From positions 7,335,058 through 7,399,057 of the forward strand of contig SCHM01000003.1 of NCBI GenBank assembly GCA_004123355.1: a DNA stretch of 64,000 bases. The letters run 5' to 3'. The stretch comes from Amphirosellinia nigrospora (taxonomy: Eukaryota; Ascomycota; Sordariomycetes; Xylariales; Xylariaceae). A program made the position numbers and the translations under genes. Shown here in pieces: positions 24,663-38,400 of the stretch (position 1 is its first letter; every line of letters begins with the position of its first letter). A model generated the notes under the pieces. That model was not told where the DNA came from and ran no database searches. It saw only the letters and a list, made by a program, of their open reading frames with translations.

Positions 24663-26193
24663 TGCTTAAGTTTTATAAAAAAGTATAACTAAATAAAAAA
24701 AAGTTTTTTTATTAATAAAAAATTTTTTGTTTTTTATATCTTAAATAAAAAATTTTTTTACCCGAATTAAAAACTTTTATTTTTACTTACTATTATATAT
24801 ATTTAGTTTTTAATATTTATTTTTTATTATATAAATAATTATAAATTTAATAAAATAATTTAAAGTTAAATATTTATATTAAAAATAATAATATAATATA
24901 AATAAATTATAAGGTTTTATTTTTAATTTTTTTTTATTATAAATTATACTAAATTTAATTTTATATTAAATTTAATTATTTAATAGTTATACGTTTTATT
25001 AAACCCGATTATTTAATAATTATATGTTATATTAAACGCGATTATTTAATATTATTTGTTTAATTATATTTATAGTTATTTTATTTTTTTATTTTTTAAT
25101 TTAATATTAATTTAAATATTTATTATTTTAAGTTATAAACTAGTACTATTATTATAAACTTTATTTAAATATAATTTTTATTAAACTATTTTTTAAAAAA
25201 CTATAATTATTTAAAATTAGCTATTATATTAGCGTAATAAATATAGCAGTATTTTTTATAAAATGTTCGTTTATAACTTTTTTTATTTATTTTTTTATTT
25301 TTTATTATAATGTTTTAAACGTAGTTTTTAAGTTTCCGAAAACTTTAAAGCTTTAGATTGATTATAATAAACGCGTTTTTTAAGTTTTTGAGTTTTTTTT
25401 TTTTAAACGTTTTAGCTAGCTTATAAAGTTTTTTTAAATTTATTAATAAGTTTAAGTTTTTTCGAAAAGTTTTTTTTTTTAAACGTTTTAGCTAATTTAT
25501 AAAGTTTTTTTTAAATTTATTAATAAGCTTAAGCTTTTTTTAAAAAAAAAATAAAATTTAATACGTTATAAAAATTAATATATTTTATAATAGCGCTATT
25601 ACTTAAAATATAAAATTCGTAATCGTATTTAAAATTAAAAATAGCTTATAATTATATTTAAAATTAAAAATAGCTTATAGTTATATTTAAAATTAAAAAT
25701 AATAACTTATACTTATTAAAAAACTTTTTTAATCTTATTTAGGTTAAAAATCGTTTTAAAAATTTTAATATTATAATAAGTTTTTTTTACTTAAAAAAAA
25801 ATTAATTATTCGCTATAATATTTAATTCTTTAATTTTACTTTATAGCTTAAAATTATAGTTTAATTATAAAATAATAGTATAATTTTAATATATATTATT
25901 ACTATTAATAAAGCAAATATATAAAAATACTATATATTAACGTTTATACTTATAAGCAAATTTATTACTACTATTAACTAAACGGCCGAATGTTTTTATA
26001 ACGTAATTACGTAGTTACATAAAAAAACAAAATACTATAGTTAATAAATCAAAATAAAATAATAAGTTTTACTATATATAATTATTAAGAAAAAACGAAC
26101 TAATATAACTAATAACTACAACTTATTTATTAACTTAAATACGTAATTCCTAAAAACTCAAGCATTTTTGCCCTTAAATTAAAAGGCCTCTAG
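24663..26193 (+). mobile_element. Helitron/Helentron-like non-autonomous element, short form (copy 4)
   Basis: Starts TGCTTAAGTTTTATAAAAAA and ends TTAAAAGGCCTCTAG followed by T. Just before the end it carries CCTAAAAACTCAAGCATTTTT and the CCCTTAAATTAAAAGG hairpin, the best preserved CTAG terminus in the family. It is homologous (inverted) to copies at 281-1,888 and 27,778-29,313. Confidence 0.75.
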
Positions 26194-27777
26194 TTTAATA
26201 AAATTATTATTTTTAATAGTTATTTTTTTTTTTTATAAAATAAAATAATTAGAAGCTTTTATAAAAAGCTTACGTTATTTATATTAATATAACCGGTTTT
26301 TTTTATTAATTTTTAGTTTATTTTAACTATAAAAATAAATTTATTATTATTAACTTTTATAAAATAAAATAATTTAACGTAATATTAATAAAATATATAA
26401 ATTCTTTTAGTTATATTTAAAAATATATAAATAAGTTTTTATTTTTATTTTTATTTTTATTATTATTTTATCGATAATATTATTATTTTTTTTAATATAT
26501 TCGAAAAGTATATATAGTATTTAAATATAATTTTTAGTTTATTTTAGTTAAAAAATATCGTTATATTATTAAAAAAGTTTTTTATTAATTATTTTTTTAT
26601 TAAACTTTTTAAATTTTATATTAATATTTTAAAAATATTTATTATTATTAAATATATATAAACGTTTAAACAATTTATATTTTTTAAAAATTTTTAAATT
26701 TTTAAGCAATATTTTGGTATAAATAAATTTTTTTATAACTTTTTTTTTATTATATATAATTAGCCGAACTTTTATAAAAATATAAAATAGCTTTATTTGC
26801 TAAAAATTATTAAAAAAAAAAAATAGTAAATAATAACCTAAGTTATTATAAACATTATATACAAACTATATATTATAACTTTATACTAGTTAAAATAGTT
26901 TTTTTTAACGCTATTTAAAACGTTATTTATTTTAAAACTATATTTTACTATTATAACTTAAATCGTATTTTATATTTATAAATTAATAAATGTTTCGAAT
27001 AAAATTTTTATTATATTTTTTATATTAAGCTAGATTTTAAATAAAAACCGGGCGAACTTATATTTTTTATATAAATATAATTAATAATATATTTAAATTA
27101 ATATTTATTATAAGCTAAAATTAAATATAACTTTTTTAAATAAAAAATAATATATTTTATATAAGCTATAAAAAACTTTATATTATAATTTATTTAAATA
27201 AATATTATATAATTATTTTAATAAATTATTTAGCTATAAAAATATTATTAATTAAACTTTATTAAATATTTTTATTACTAATAAAATAAATAATCGGCTT
27301 ATTAATTTATTTATATATTTATTATAATATAGCTTTTAAATATTTTATTTATTAGAACGTTTTAATTATATTTTAAATATATTAAATTAGCTTATTATAA
27401 TATAAAATATTATTAACCTAAAAAATAAATTAAAATAATTATAAAAACTTATAATATTAAACTTTATATAAAATATAATAAAATATACTATAAAAGCAAT
27501 AATAAATAATATATTTAAACGCGATTTTAAGCTAGGATATAAAACAAACTTTTATTATAAAAAAATCTTAAACGAACTTTATTAGGATTAATTTCGTAAA
27601 CTATATAATAATAAAAACGCTATTTTTTTTTAAAGCTAAATATTTATTTTTTATCGCAAATAGTTTAATTTATAATAAATATAAAAAAATTAAATAATTT
27701 TATGTTTTATATATAATATATAAATAAATATTATATATTATATACGATAAAAATATTATTTTAAACTTAATTAAATA
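26194..27777. other. AT-rich remnant between two Helitron-like copies
   Basis: Possibly the continuation of the Copia-like element. No motif I can defend. Confidence 0.35.
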
Positions 27778-29313
27778 TTAAAAGCTTTTTAATTTAGGGG
27801 CAAAAATGCTTAAGTTTTTAAAAACTATATATTTAAGTTAGTAAATAAGTTATAGTTACTAGTTATACTAGTTTGCTTTTTTTTAATAAGTTATATATAA
27901 TAAAACTTGCTATTTTATTTTAATTTATTAACTATAATATTTTATTTTTTTACGTAATTATATAATTATATTATAAAAATATTCGGCTATTTAATTAATA
28001 ATAATAATAAATTTATTTATAAATATAAACATTAATATATAATATTTTTTATATATTTATTTTATTAATAATAATAATATACGCTAATTATATTATTATT
28101 TTATAATTAAATTATAATTTTAAGCTATAAAATAAAATTAAAAGTTAAATATTATAGCGAATAATTAATTTTATTTTAAATAAAAAAATTTATTATAATA
28201 TTAAGATTTTTAAAACGATTTTTAACTTAAATAAAATTAAAAAAGTTTTTTAATAAATATAAATTGCTATTTTAAATTTTAAATATAATTATAAGCTATT
28301 TTTAATTTTAAATATAATTATAAGTTATTTTTAATTTTAAATATAACTACGAACTTTATATTTTAAATAATAGCGTTATTATAAAATATATTAATTTTTA
28401 TAACGTATTAGATTTTTATTTTTTTCGAAAAAAATTTAAGCTTACTAATAAGTTTAAAAAAAACTTTATAAATTAGCTAAAACGTTTAAAAAAAAAGAAC
28501 TTTTTAAAAAAAGTTTAAGCTTATTAATAAGTTTAAAAAAATTTTATAAATTAGCTAAAACGTTTAAAAAAAAAAAACTTAAAAATTTAAAAAATATATT
28601 TATTATAATCGATTTAAAGTTTTAAAGTTTTTAAAAACTTAAAAACTACGTTTAAATATTATAATAAAAAGCAAAAAAATAAATAAAAAAAGTTATAAAT
28701 AAATATTTTATAAAAATATTACTATATTTATTATATTAATATAACAGCTAATTTTATAATAACTATAGTTTTTTTAAAAAATAATTTAATAAAAATTATA
28801 TTTAAGCAAAGTTTATAATAATAATACTAGTTTATAACTTAAAAATAATAAATATTTAAATTAATATTAAATTAAAAAAACAAAAAATAAAATAATTATA
28901 AATATAATTAAACAAATAATATTAAATAATCGCGTTTAATATAATATATAATTATTAAATAATCGTATTTAATAAAATATATAATTATTAAATAATTAAA
29001 TTTAATATAAAATTAAATTTAGTATAACTTATAATAAAAAAAAAATCAAAAATAAAATTTTATAATTTATTTATATTATATTATTATTTTTAATATAAAT
29101 ATTTAATTTTAAATTATTTTATTAAATTTATAGTTATTTATATAATAAAAAATAAATATTAAAAACCGAATATATATAATAATAAATAAAAACAAAAAGG
29201 TTTTTAATTCGGGTAAAAGAATTTTTTATTTAAGATATAAAAAATAAAAAATTTTTTTATCGATAAAAAAACTTTTTTTTATTTAGTCGTACTTCTTTTA
29301 TAAAACTTAAATA
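27778..29313 (-). mobile_element. Helitron/Helentron-like non-autonomous element, short form (copy 5)
   Basis: The left end is eroded (TTAAAAGCTTTTTAATTTAG) but aligns with CTAGAGGCCTTTTAATTTAG of the other copies, followed by GGGGCAAAAATGCTTAAGTT. The right end is TATAAAACTTAAATA. The internal minisatellite near 28,425-28,580 has about two units. Confidence 0.7.
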
Positions 29314-30947
29314 ATAAAAGCTTTAAAACTATATTCGATTTATAAAAAATTATAATATATTAAAAAATATTATAATATTATTTAAGATATAATATTAATT
29401 ATAATAATAAATAAAAACTAATAAATAGTTTATATTTAATTAAACCTAAAAATACGCTACTAATATAAATAATTATAATTAATTTTATTTTATTATTATT
29501 TTTAGTTAAATTATAAAATATTTATAATAATTAAAAAGCTTTAATATATAATTATATAATAATAGTCTTTTGCTATACGTTTAAACGGACGTTTATAATC
29601 TCTAGTAATATAAATATACTGCTAAAAACTAAGCAATAATTTTAATTAAATAATTATTTTTAAATAATTAAAATATTTTTAGAAAAATTATTTTTAATTA
29701 TAATCGTAAGTTTACTTTTAATTTTTAAAAAAATATATAAAAATATTAAATATTAAATTATTAATAATTATTATATTATTTATAAAAAATAGTTTATCCG
29801 AAAAAAAAACTAAACGATTAAATTATAATATATTTTTATAATTATATATATTTTAAATTAAACTAGCTTAATATAGTTTTTATTTTATAATAAAACTTTA
29901 ATTCTGCGTTTTATAAGCTATATAATCTATTTATATAAATAATTATTTAAGTTTAAGTTTTTTAGCTTTTTCGATATATTTATAAGTTAAATAAATATAC
30001 GTAATTTTAAAAACATAAAGTTTTTATATAATTATTTATAGCAAAATATTAATTAGTTATAAATTTTATTACTATTATAATAAAAAACATTTTAATAATA
30101 AATACTAAATATTAAAATTTAAACTAAGTAATAAAATTTTTTTCCGTTTTATAATAGTTATTATTTATTTAATAAGCTTTTTAAAAAATATTCGTAATAA
30201 TAAATTAAACTTTAGATTATTAAACGTAAGGTTAATAATTTAGCTTATAAGTTAAATTTTTTTAAATATTATTATATATATTTTATTATTTTTATTGCGT
30301 AGTTATAACTATATAAAAATAATAAAAACTTTTTTAAGCGGATAATATTATTACTAAAGCTTATTAAAGCTAATTAATATTTTAATAATAATAATAAAAG
30401 CAATATTTATAAAATCGAAGTTATATTTAAGTATTATTTTAACTAAAAAAAAATAATTTCGATTATTTAATTAAATAAAAAAAATAAAATTATAATATAA
30501 CTATTAATACTCCGCGTATTATTTTTAATACTTATAAAAACTTATAATAAATACTAGTTAAATATAACTCCTGCTTATATTACTAAAAAAAAAAAACTTC
30601 TGTAAAACTACTTGCACTTATACTTAAACTTGTATTTAAAGTAATAGAAATAAAAAGCAAGCGTCCTTATAGTAGGCCACGCAAAGTAATTAATGCTTTG
30701 CTCTAGTATTAATACTAACTTTAGTATTAATTCTTGTTGACTTTTTTGCTATTAATGCTACTGTATTTAACGTATTTATAAATAAATTTTTTACTTTTTG
30801 CCGAAGCTTTAAGTTATAGCTACCCGTAAATAAAATAGCAAAAAAAATAAAACAAATAAAAATATTACTTAATATTATATAAAAAATTATAATTATAATA
30901 TAGCTTAGCTAGATTAATTTATTAAAGTTAGCAAAAACTTTTTATGC
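29314..30947. other. AT-rich remnant, unresolved
   Basis: Slightly less eroded at about 30,520-30,830, where some GC and CTTG/CAAG words survive. No motif, open frame or second copy is seen. Confidence 0.35.
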
Positions 30948-31156
30948 CCTAGTATTTTAATAAAGCTTTTAAAAGGTCTATATTACTAGTAGCTTCCTTG
31001 CGCGGAATATAAAAAAAGCTACCTAATAATACCTATATTTAAATAAACAGCTAATATTACTAATTAAAAAATCTATTATTAAATTTATATATAAATCTAA
31101 TAATAAATTCTTTTCTTTTAATTAAGCTTTATTTTATAACTTATAATATTCTTCTT
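30948..31156. repeat. Palindrome-bearing 210-bp repeat, copy 2 of 2
   Basis: Same landmarks as 20,176-20,385 (TACTAGTAGCTTCCTTGCGCGGAA.., ACCTATATTTAAATAAACAGC, and the TCTATTATTAAATTTAT palindrome). Confidence 0.5.
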
Positions 31157-34100
31157 ACTTTTTAATATTTATATATAATATATTGTTTTATATATATTTA
31201 GCTATTATTTATTATATAAACGTATTTTTTATAGTTTTTTAATAAATATTTCGATTTATATAAATAGTTATTTATAAAAACTAAAATTTTAATATTTAAG
31301 TTAATATATATTTAATAAATATATTAATTAAATTATTTTATTATTAATTTATTATATTTTAAAGATTTTTTTTTTTATATAATTTTTAAAAAAATATAAT
31401 ATTTATTATTAATTTTTTTTAAGTTATTTTAGTTAACTAAAACAATTATATAACGATTTAAAATTTAAATATAAAATAATAAATATTAAAAATAAATTAA
31501 ATATTTTTATAATTTTTTAAAATATTTATAAAAAATAATAATATTATTAAAACTATTAATTATATTATATAATTCGCTAGCTAAAATATTTCGTATAATT
31601 TTTTTATATTTATTTAAATTTTAATATATAATATTTTTTCGATCTTAAAATTTAAGTTTATTATATTTTTTATATAAGCTTTAATTATAAATATAATAAT
31701 AAATTTAAGCTATAAAATTATATTTATATTATTTATAAATAATTTGTTTATAAAAATAAATAGTTTTATATAATAAAAATTAAAAAAATAAACGTAAGCT
31801 TTTTCGATAAATTATTTTTTTATTATTTAATTTATTTATTTAATATTTTAATATTATATAATTATAGCTTAATAATTTAAATATAATAATAAAATTATAT
31901 ATAGCTTTAAATTAATATATATTATTAATATATATTTTTTTAGTTTATTAAAAAATATAAGTTTAAATAAATCTTTTTATATAAAAGTTAATTTTAGCTA
32001 AATTTTTAATTTAATTTTTTTAAATTATTATAATATTTATTTATATAAAAAAATTTTTTTATTATTAAATTTAAATAAATATTTAAAAAAATAAAGTTTT
32101 TTTTAGTTTTATGCGAAGTTTTATTTATTTAAGTTTTTTTTTTTTACGCAATAAAAAGTTTAATATAATAAAGCTTAATATATTATCCGTTTATATTTTA
32201 ATTATTTTAAAAATATTTAAACTATTATATATAATTAATAAATATAAATTATATATAAATATTTATATTTTAAGTTTTTTTTAATAATATTAATAATATA
32301 TTTTAAACTAATTATTAGCTTAAAAATATAATATATAAAATTAATTTTAAATATATTAAAATATTTTAAAAAATATTTTTTTTTTAGTTTAAAAGTAAAT
32401 AAATATAAATATTATATAATAATTTATTTTTTAATTAATATAAGCTTAAATAATATTTTTAAATTATATAAAGTTTTAAATTTTATATAAAAATAAAACT
32501 AAATATTAAAATTAATTATTAATTTATTTATTAAATTATTAATAATTAAATTAAAATAATTTTTTTTAATATTATTATATTTTTATATAATAAATTTAAA
32601 TTTTTATATAGTTTATAATTTTTTTTTTAATTTTTATATAAAATAAAACTTAAAAATATATTTTTTTTATAAATATTTAAGTTATATATAATAAATTTAA
32701 AAACGCTTTATATAATAAATTTATTAATTTTTATTATATTTAACTTTTTAAATAGTTTATTAAAATTATAATTAATTTATTTATATATAGTTAGTTATTA
32801 ATTTAAAAGCTTATTTTTTTTTTTTATAAAAAAAGTTTATAATATTTAAATATTATATAATAAATATATTTAAACGTTATATAATAATAAAGCTAAGTTT
32901 TTTTTTTTTGCTAATTATATTTTTTTTTAATAATTATTAGCTATATAAATTATATATTATTTTAATTTAAATTATTTATTTAAATATTTTTATATAATAG
33001 TATAATTTAATTTATATATATTAAAATATATTAATTTATTAATTAAAGCTATAATTATATTTAATTTTTTAATTGTTTCGATTTTATATAGTTTTTTTTA
33101 TTTTATTTTTTTTTTTATATTAAAACTTCGTTTAAAAAAAATATAAATATATTATATAAAAATAGTTTATTTTATTTATTAATCGTATAACTAATTTTAA
33201 CTTTTATATAATTTTTATATAATATTTTATTGCTTTTTAAATAATTATTGCTTTTTATATAATAAAAAAAATAAAAAAAATTAATATAAAATTATTAAAT
33301 TTAGTAGTATTATTTAATATTTTTATATTATTTATAAAATTAATTTATTATTTATATATATATCGATTTTTTTTTAAAAATATTATATATACGTTTAAAT
33401 AGTTTATATATTTATTTTATTTTATTTATTGCTTAATATATTTCGATAAATATTTTATAATATTATACGCTAGTTATTTTTATATTTTTTAAATTTATTT
33501 AATAAAAAATTTATTTTAAAATTATATAAATATTATTAAAAAGTTTTTAATAAATATTAATTAATATTTATATAATTTTTTATATATTTTATATAAATAT
33601 TAATTTTAAAAAATTATTATTTAAAATAATATAATAATATTAATAATATATAATATATTTTAATTATTTATTTATATAATATTTATAATTATTTTATAAT
33701 TAAATTTATAATCGTTTTTAATTATAAATTTAAATTATTATAAAGCTTTATTATATATTTAATAATAATAATAAAATATTTAGATTTTTTTTAAAATAAA
33801 TTATTCGATTTTATATTTTGCGCAAAATAATATTTTATATAATTTTTCCGTATAAAAATATCTAAATTATTATATAAATAGCGCAATTTAATTTTTATAA
33901 AATAGCTAGTTATTTTATATAACTAATATTAAAAAATAAAAATTTTATTATATATAATAAATAATTATTTTATTTTTTTATATAATAATATTTTTTATAT
34001 TATTAAAATATATTTTTAAACGGTTTATATTTTTAAAAAAATAAAAATAAAATAAAAATATTTAAAATATAAAATATTATATAATTAATTTAATTATTAA

Positions 34101-36544
34101 TTTTTATATATTAACCGAAATTATTATATAGTTTTTATTAAAGTTTATTTTAATTATTTAAAATTTAAATAATTTTAGCTTTTAAGTTTTTTTATATATA
34201 GCTTTTTATTTATAGTTTTTATAGTAAAAAATTTTAAAGCTTTTATATTTTAAATAATATTTTAATATTTTATATTTATTAATTATTAAATATAAATAAA
34301 TTAAATAATTAATTAATAATTATCGATTAAATATTTTTTTTAATTATATAATATATAAATATTATTTATAATATATTATAACGTTTTTATTTTATATATT
34401 TAAATTTTTTTTTTTTTTTATTATATATATTTAAATAACTTTTATATTTAATTAAATAAATTAAAATTCTTTAAAAGTTAATTTATTTTTAAATATTTTT
34501 ATATATATTAAAATATTAATTTTTTATATAAAACTTTTTTTAAAAAATAATTAATTAATTAGTATTTTTTTTTTTAATAATAAAATATTTTTTATTTATA
34601 TAAAATTTTTTAAAAAATAACTATTTATATAATTTTAGTTAATATATTATTTTTAAAAATTTTTAAAATATTATATAATATTTTTATATTAATAAAATAA
34701 TAATTAATTTAATTATATTATTAATTTATATAATAAAAAATTTTTATTTTTTATATAAAATATTAAATTATTAAGTTTTTTTTAATTTAAAAATATAAAT
34801 AAAAATCTAAAAAAAATCTTTTATATATAAGTTTTTAAAAAATAAATATTATTTTAAATTTTAGAATATTTTATATACGTATATAATAATTATTTTAATA
34901 AATTTTTTTAAATATTTTATTTTAAATATTTTTTAAGCTTTAAATAGTTTATTAATTATAATTTTAATATTTATATAAAATAAGTTTTTTTTTATTTATA
35001 TATTTATATAAAATAATATTAGTTTAATTAGTTTAATATTAATTATAGTTTATAATTATATTAAAATATATTTATAATATTATATATTTTTTTATATATA
35101 ATTAAAACTAATATAATATATAATAATTTTTCGTACGGTTAATTAATATTATAAAAATATAATATAAACTAATTTTTTATAATTTAAGTTTTTAATAATA
35201 ATTAATAAATTATTATATTTTATTATAAAATAAATTATATAGTTTTTTAAAATAATTTTTTTTTTTATTAAGTTTTTTAAAAAAATTTAATATTTATAAT
35301 AAAATAATTTATTTTAAATATTATATATAAAAAAATTTAAATTTTAAATAAAATATTTTTATATTTAATATTATATAATAAATAAATTGTTTTAAAATTA
35401 AAAAAAGTTTTAAAAAATTAAATATTTTATTATACGTTAAAAATATAATATATTTTTTATTTATATAAAAATAAATTATTAGTTAAAATAAATAATAAAT
35501 AATATTTAATAATTATAAAAGTTTTTAAAACTTTATTTTTAATATTTTATTTTATATAATATTTTATTATTTAAAATTAAAAAGCTAGCTTTTAATTATA
35601 TATATAAATTATTTTATAGCTATTTTTTTATTTATTTTTTTATTTTTTTTTTTATTTATTTTTTTATTTAAAAAAAAAATCGTAAAATTATTTTATTATA
35701 TAAAAACTTTATTAACTTTAAAATTATTAATTTAGCGTAAAAATATAAATATTATTTAAAATAGTTATATAAAAATTTAAAATTTATATATTAAAATATA
35801 TTTTTTTATAAATTATATAATATAGTTTTTTTTTAACCGTTTTATAAGTTTTTAATTTAAAACGTTTATTATATAAAAAACGTTATAAATTTTTTAATAA
35901 TTTAAATATTAATTTTATCGAATATTTTAAATTTTATTAATTTAAAGTTTTTTATAATATTTTTTAAAAGTTTTTTAAATTATATAATAATTAATTATAT
36001 TTTATATATAAATACGCTATTTTATATTAATTTTTTTTAATAGCTATTTAAAAGCTTTAAAAATATTTTTATATATATAAAATTAATAGTTTTTTATATA
36101 AAACTTAAAAATATATTAATTTTTTAACCGATTTTTTTAAATATAACTTTAATAAAATATTAGCTAAAAAAAAAGAAATTATTCTAGCTATTTTAATTAT
36201 TTTTAAAAAATATAGCATTTTATATATTTATTTATATTAGCTATTATATAATTAATTATTATTATTTATTATATTCGAAAATATTATAGATAAAAAAATT
36301 ATTAATTATATTACGAACTTTTATATAATTTATATAATAATAATTAAAAAATAATAATTATACGTTATTAATTAAACTTTTATATAAAAATATAATATTA
36401 AAATATATTAAAATAATTAATTTTTTTTTTATTAATATAATATTAAAAAACTAAAATATAATAATAAAAACGTAGTTTATATAACTAAATTAAAATTTTA
36501 TTTTTATTTTTATTAATTTATATTTTTTAGCTAAAAATATTAAT
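31157..36544. other. Most A+T-rich stretch, nothing recognised
   Basis: Almost pure A/T with very few G or C and no readable motif on either strand. It is probably an older, fully RIP-saturated element. Confidence 0.4.
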
Positions 36545-36848
36545 TAATATTAAATAGTTAAAAAATATAATATCGTACGTAAAAATAAATAAAATAAATA
36601 TTAATATATATCGATTTATTTTTTTTAACTATTTATATAAAAGCTAGGCTTTTATACAAAGAATTTTTTTATATAAAAAAAATTCTACCGCAATATATTA
36701 TATAACTAAATCGGGCAAATATACTAGCCTAACTTTATTATATAAACAGCTAATATTATAATTAATAATTAATTATCGTACGTAATTAATGCCGATATAT
36801 TAATTTTATACGTAAATAATATTATAATTGTAATATTAATAAAGCTTT
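36545..36848. repeat. LTR-like direct repeat, copy 2 of 2
   Basis: Partner of 18,556-18,857. It retains more GC in ATTCTACCGCAATATATT, AATTATCGTACGTAATTAAT and GCCGATATATTAAT. Confidence 0.55.
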
Positions 36849-38400
36849 TTTTTTTTTATTTTTTTTTATTATATATTTTTTTTTTTTTTGCTTGTTTTTT
36901 TTATAACTTTAAATATAAATTTTAGTATTTTAACTTTATATATTTAATTTTTTTATAATAATAAACATTTAAGCTTTTTTATAAAAATAGATTTTTTATT
37001 TATAAACGGGATAATTATTAATTTTTTTTTTTTTTTTTATAACGTTAGTTTTAATTATTATAGCTATAATATTAAACTTAAATAATTAATATAATTATTT
37101 TATATAAGCTTTTTTAGTTTTTATAGTTTAAATTACGTTAGCTAGTTATAATATTTTAGTTTTATTATATTTTAAAAAACTTAAGCTTAAGTTTTAAATT
37201 TTTTTTAAAACTATAAAAAAATAACTATAAAATAGTTATTAAAAAAATATATTTTAGCTTAATTTTAACGTAGCTTTTTTAAATCGTTTTAATTTTATTT
37301 ATTAGTTCGTATATTATTAGAAAATTTTTAATAGTTATTTAGTTTTAATAGGTTATTTGTTTTAAAAAAAAATAACTATTTTTTTATTAAACTTTTTATT
37401 TATTTAATCGAATATTTTAAAATTGTCCGTACGTACATAAAACGTAAATTTAACGTATAATTTAAGCTATTTTTATTAATAATATATTTTTTCGTTAAAA
37501 AGTTTTTATTTTATTTTTAATACTAAAAATATTTATTTTTTTTTTTTAATAATTTATTTAAAATAAGTTTATAAACATTATAAGCTTTTAATATAATTAT
37601 TATATTAAAATATTATTTATAATAGTTTTTTTTAACTTTTTAGTTTTATAAAAAATTTAACTTTTATAGCGTTTATATAACTTTAAATATTTTAATAACG
37701 CTAGTATTTATTACGCTAGAATTATTTATAGTAGTTATAATTAAATTATTATTTTTTTATTTAATAAATATATTATAATATATAAACTAAATAATAAAAA
37801 AATTATTATAAATTCGGAAAAATTAATAATTATAAAAAATTTAACTTTAATAACTATAAATTTTTAAAAATATTAATATTTTTTTAAAACTTAAACTATT
37901 AAAAAACTAATTTTTTATTAGTTTTTATTAAAGTTTATAGCGGCTAGTTTTAATATTTTAATTTAAAAGCCGAAAATTTTTTAGTTATTAAACGTAAATA
38001 ATATATTTATATTATTAAAGTTAAGCTAATAATTGTTAATTTTTTAAATAAATTTATATAAAAAAAGTTTTTTTCGTTTTTTTTTATAAATTATTATATT
38101 TTTATTATAATTAGACTTTTTTTATTAAATATAAAAAATTATTAATAGCGAATAATTTTTAAATAATAATAAATAAAATTATTTATTTTTTGTTTTTTTG
38201 CTATATATTAATTAAGTTTTTTATTATAATTACTTTTAATTAATATTATAAAAAAATAAATAAAAAATAGTTTTTTTAGCGCGGAATTTATATTTATTTA
38301 TATTATATTTAATATTTTATTATTTTCGGTCCAATATATATTTAAGCCTAAGCTTATATTTTTAATTAATTAATTTAAAAGTTATAAATAAAATATTTAG
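36849..38400. other. AT-rich stretch up to the isochore edge
   Basis: AT-rich, no motif recognised. The last RIP-like sequence ends near CTCCGGGCTTATAACC at about 38,430, after which the composition is normal. Confidence 0.4.

Larger units (their letters stand above)
1..38400. other. RIP-type AT-rich isochore made of decayed transposable elements
   Basis: By eye the sequence is well over 80% A+T for 38 kb, apart from two GC-rich islands at about 12.43-12.86 kb and 15.07-16.52 kb. CA and TG dinucleotides are scarce while TA is abundant, the pattern expected from repeat-induced point mutation (CpA to TpA on either strand). No open frame of any length exists outside the islands, yet element families repeat within the region and polymerase motifs can be read through the C-to-T/G-to-A changes. 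The right edge at about 38.4 kb is abrupt. The left edge lies outside the window. Confidence 0.93.
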
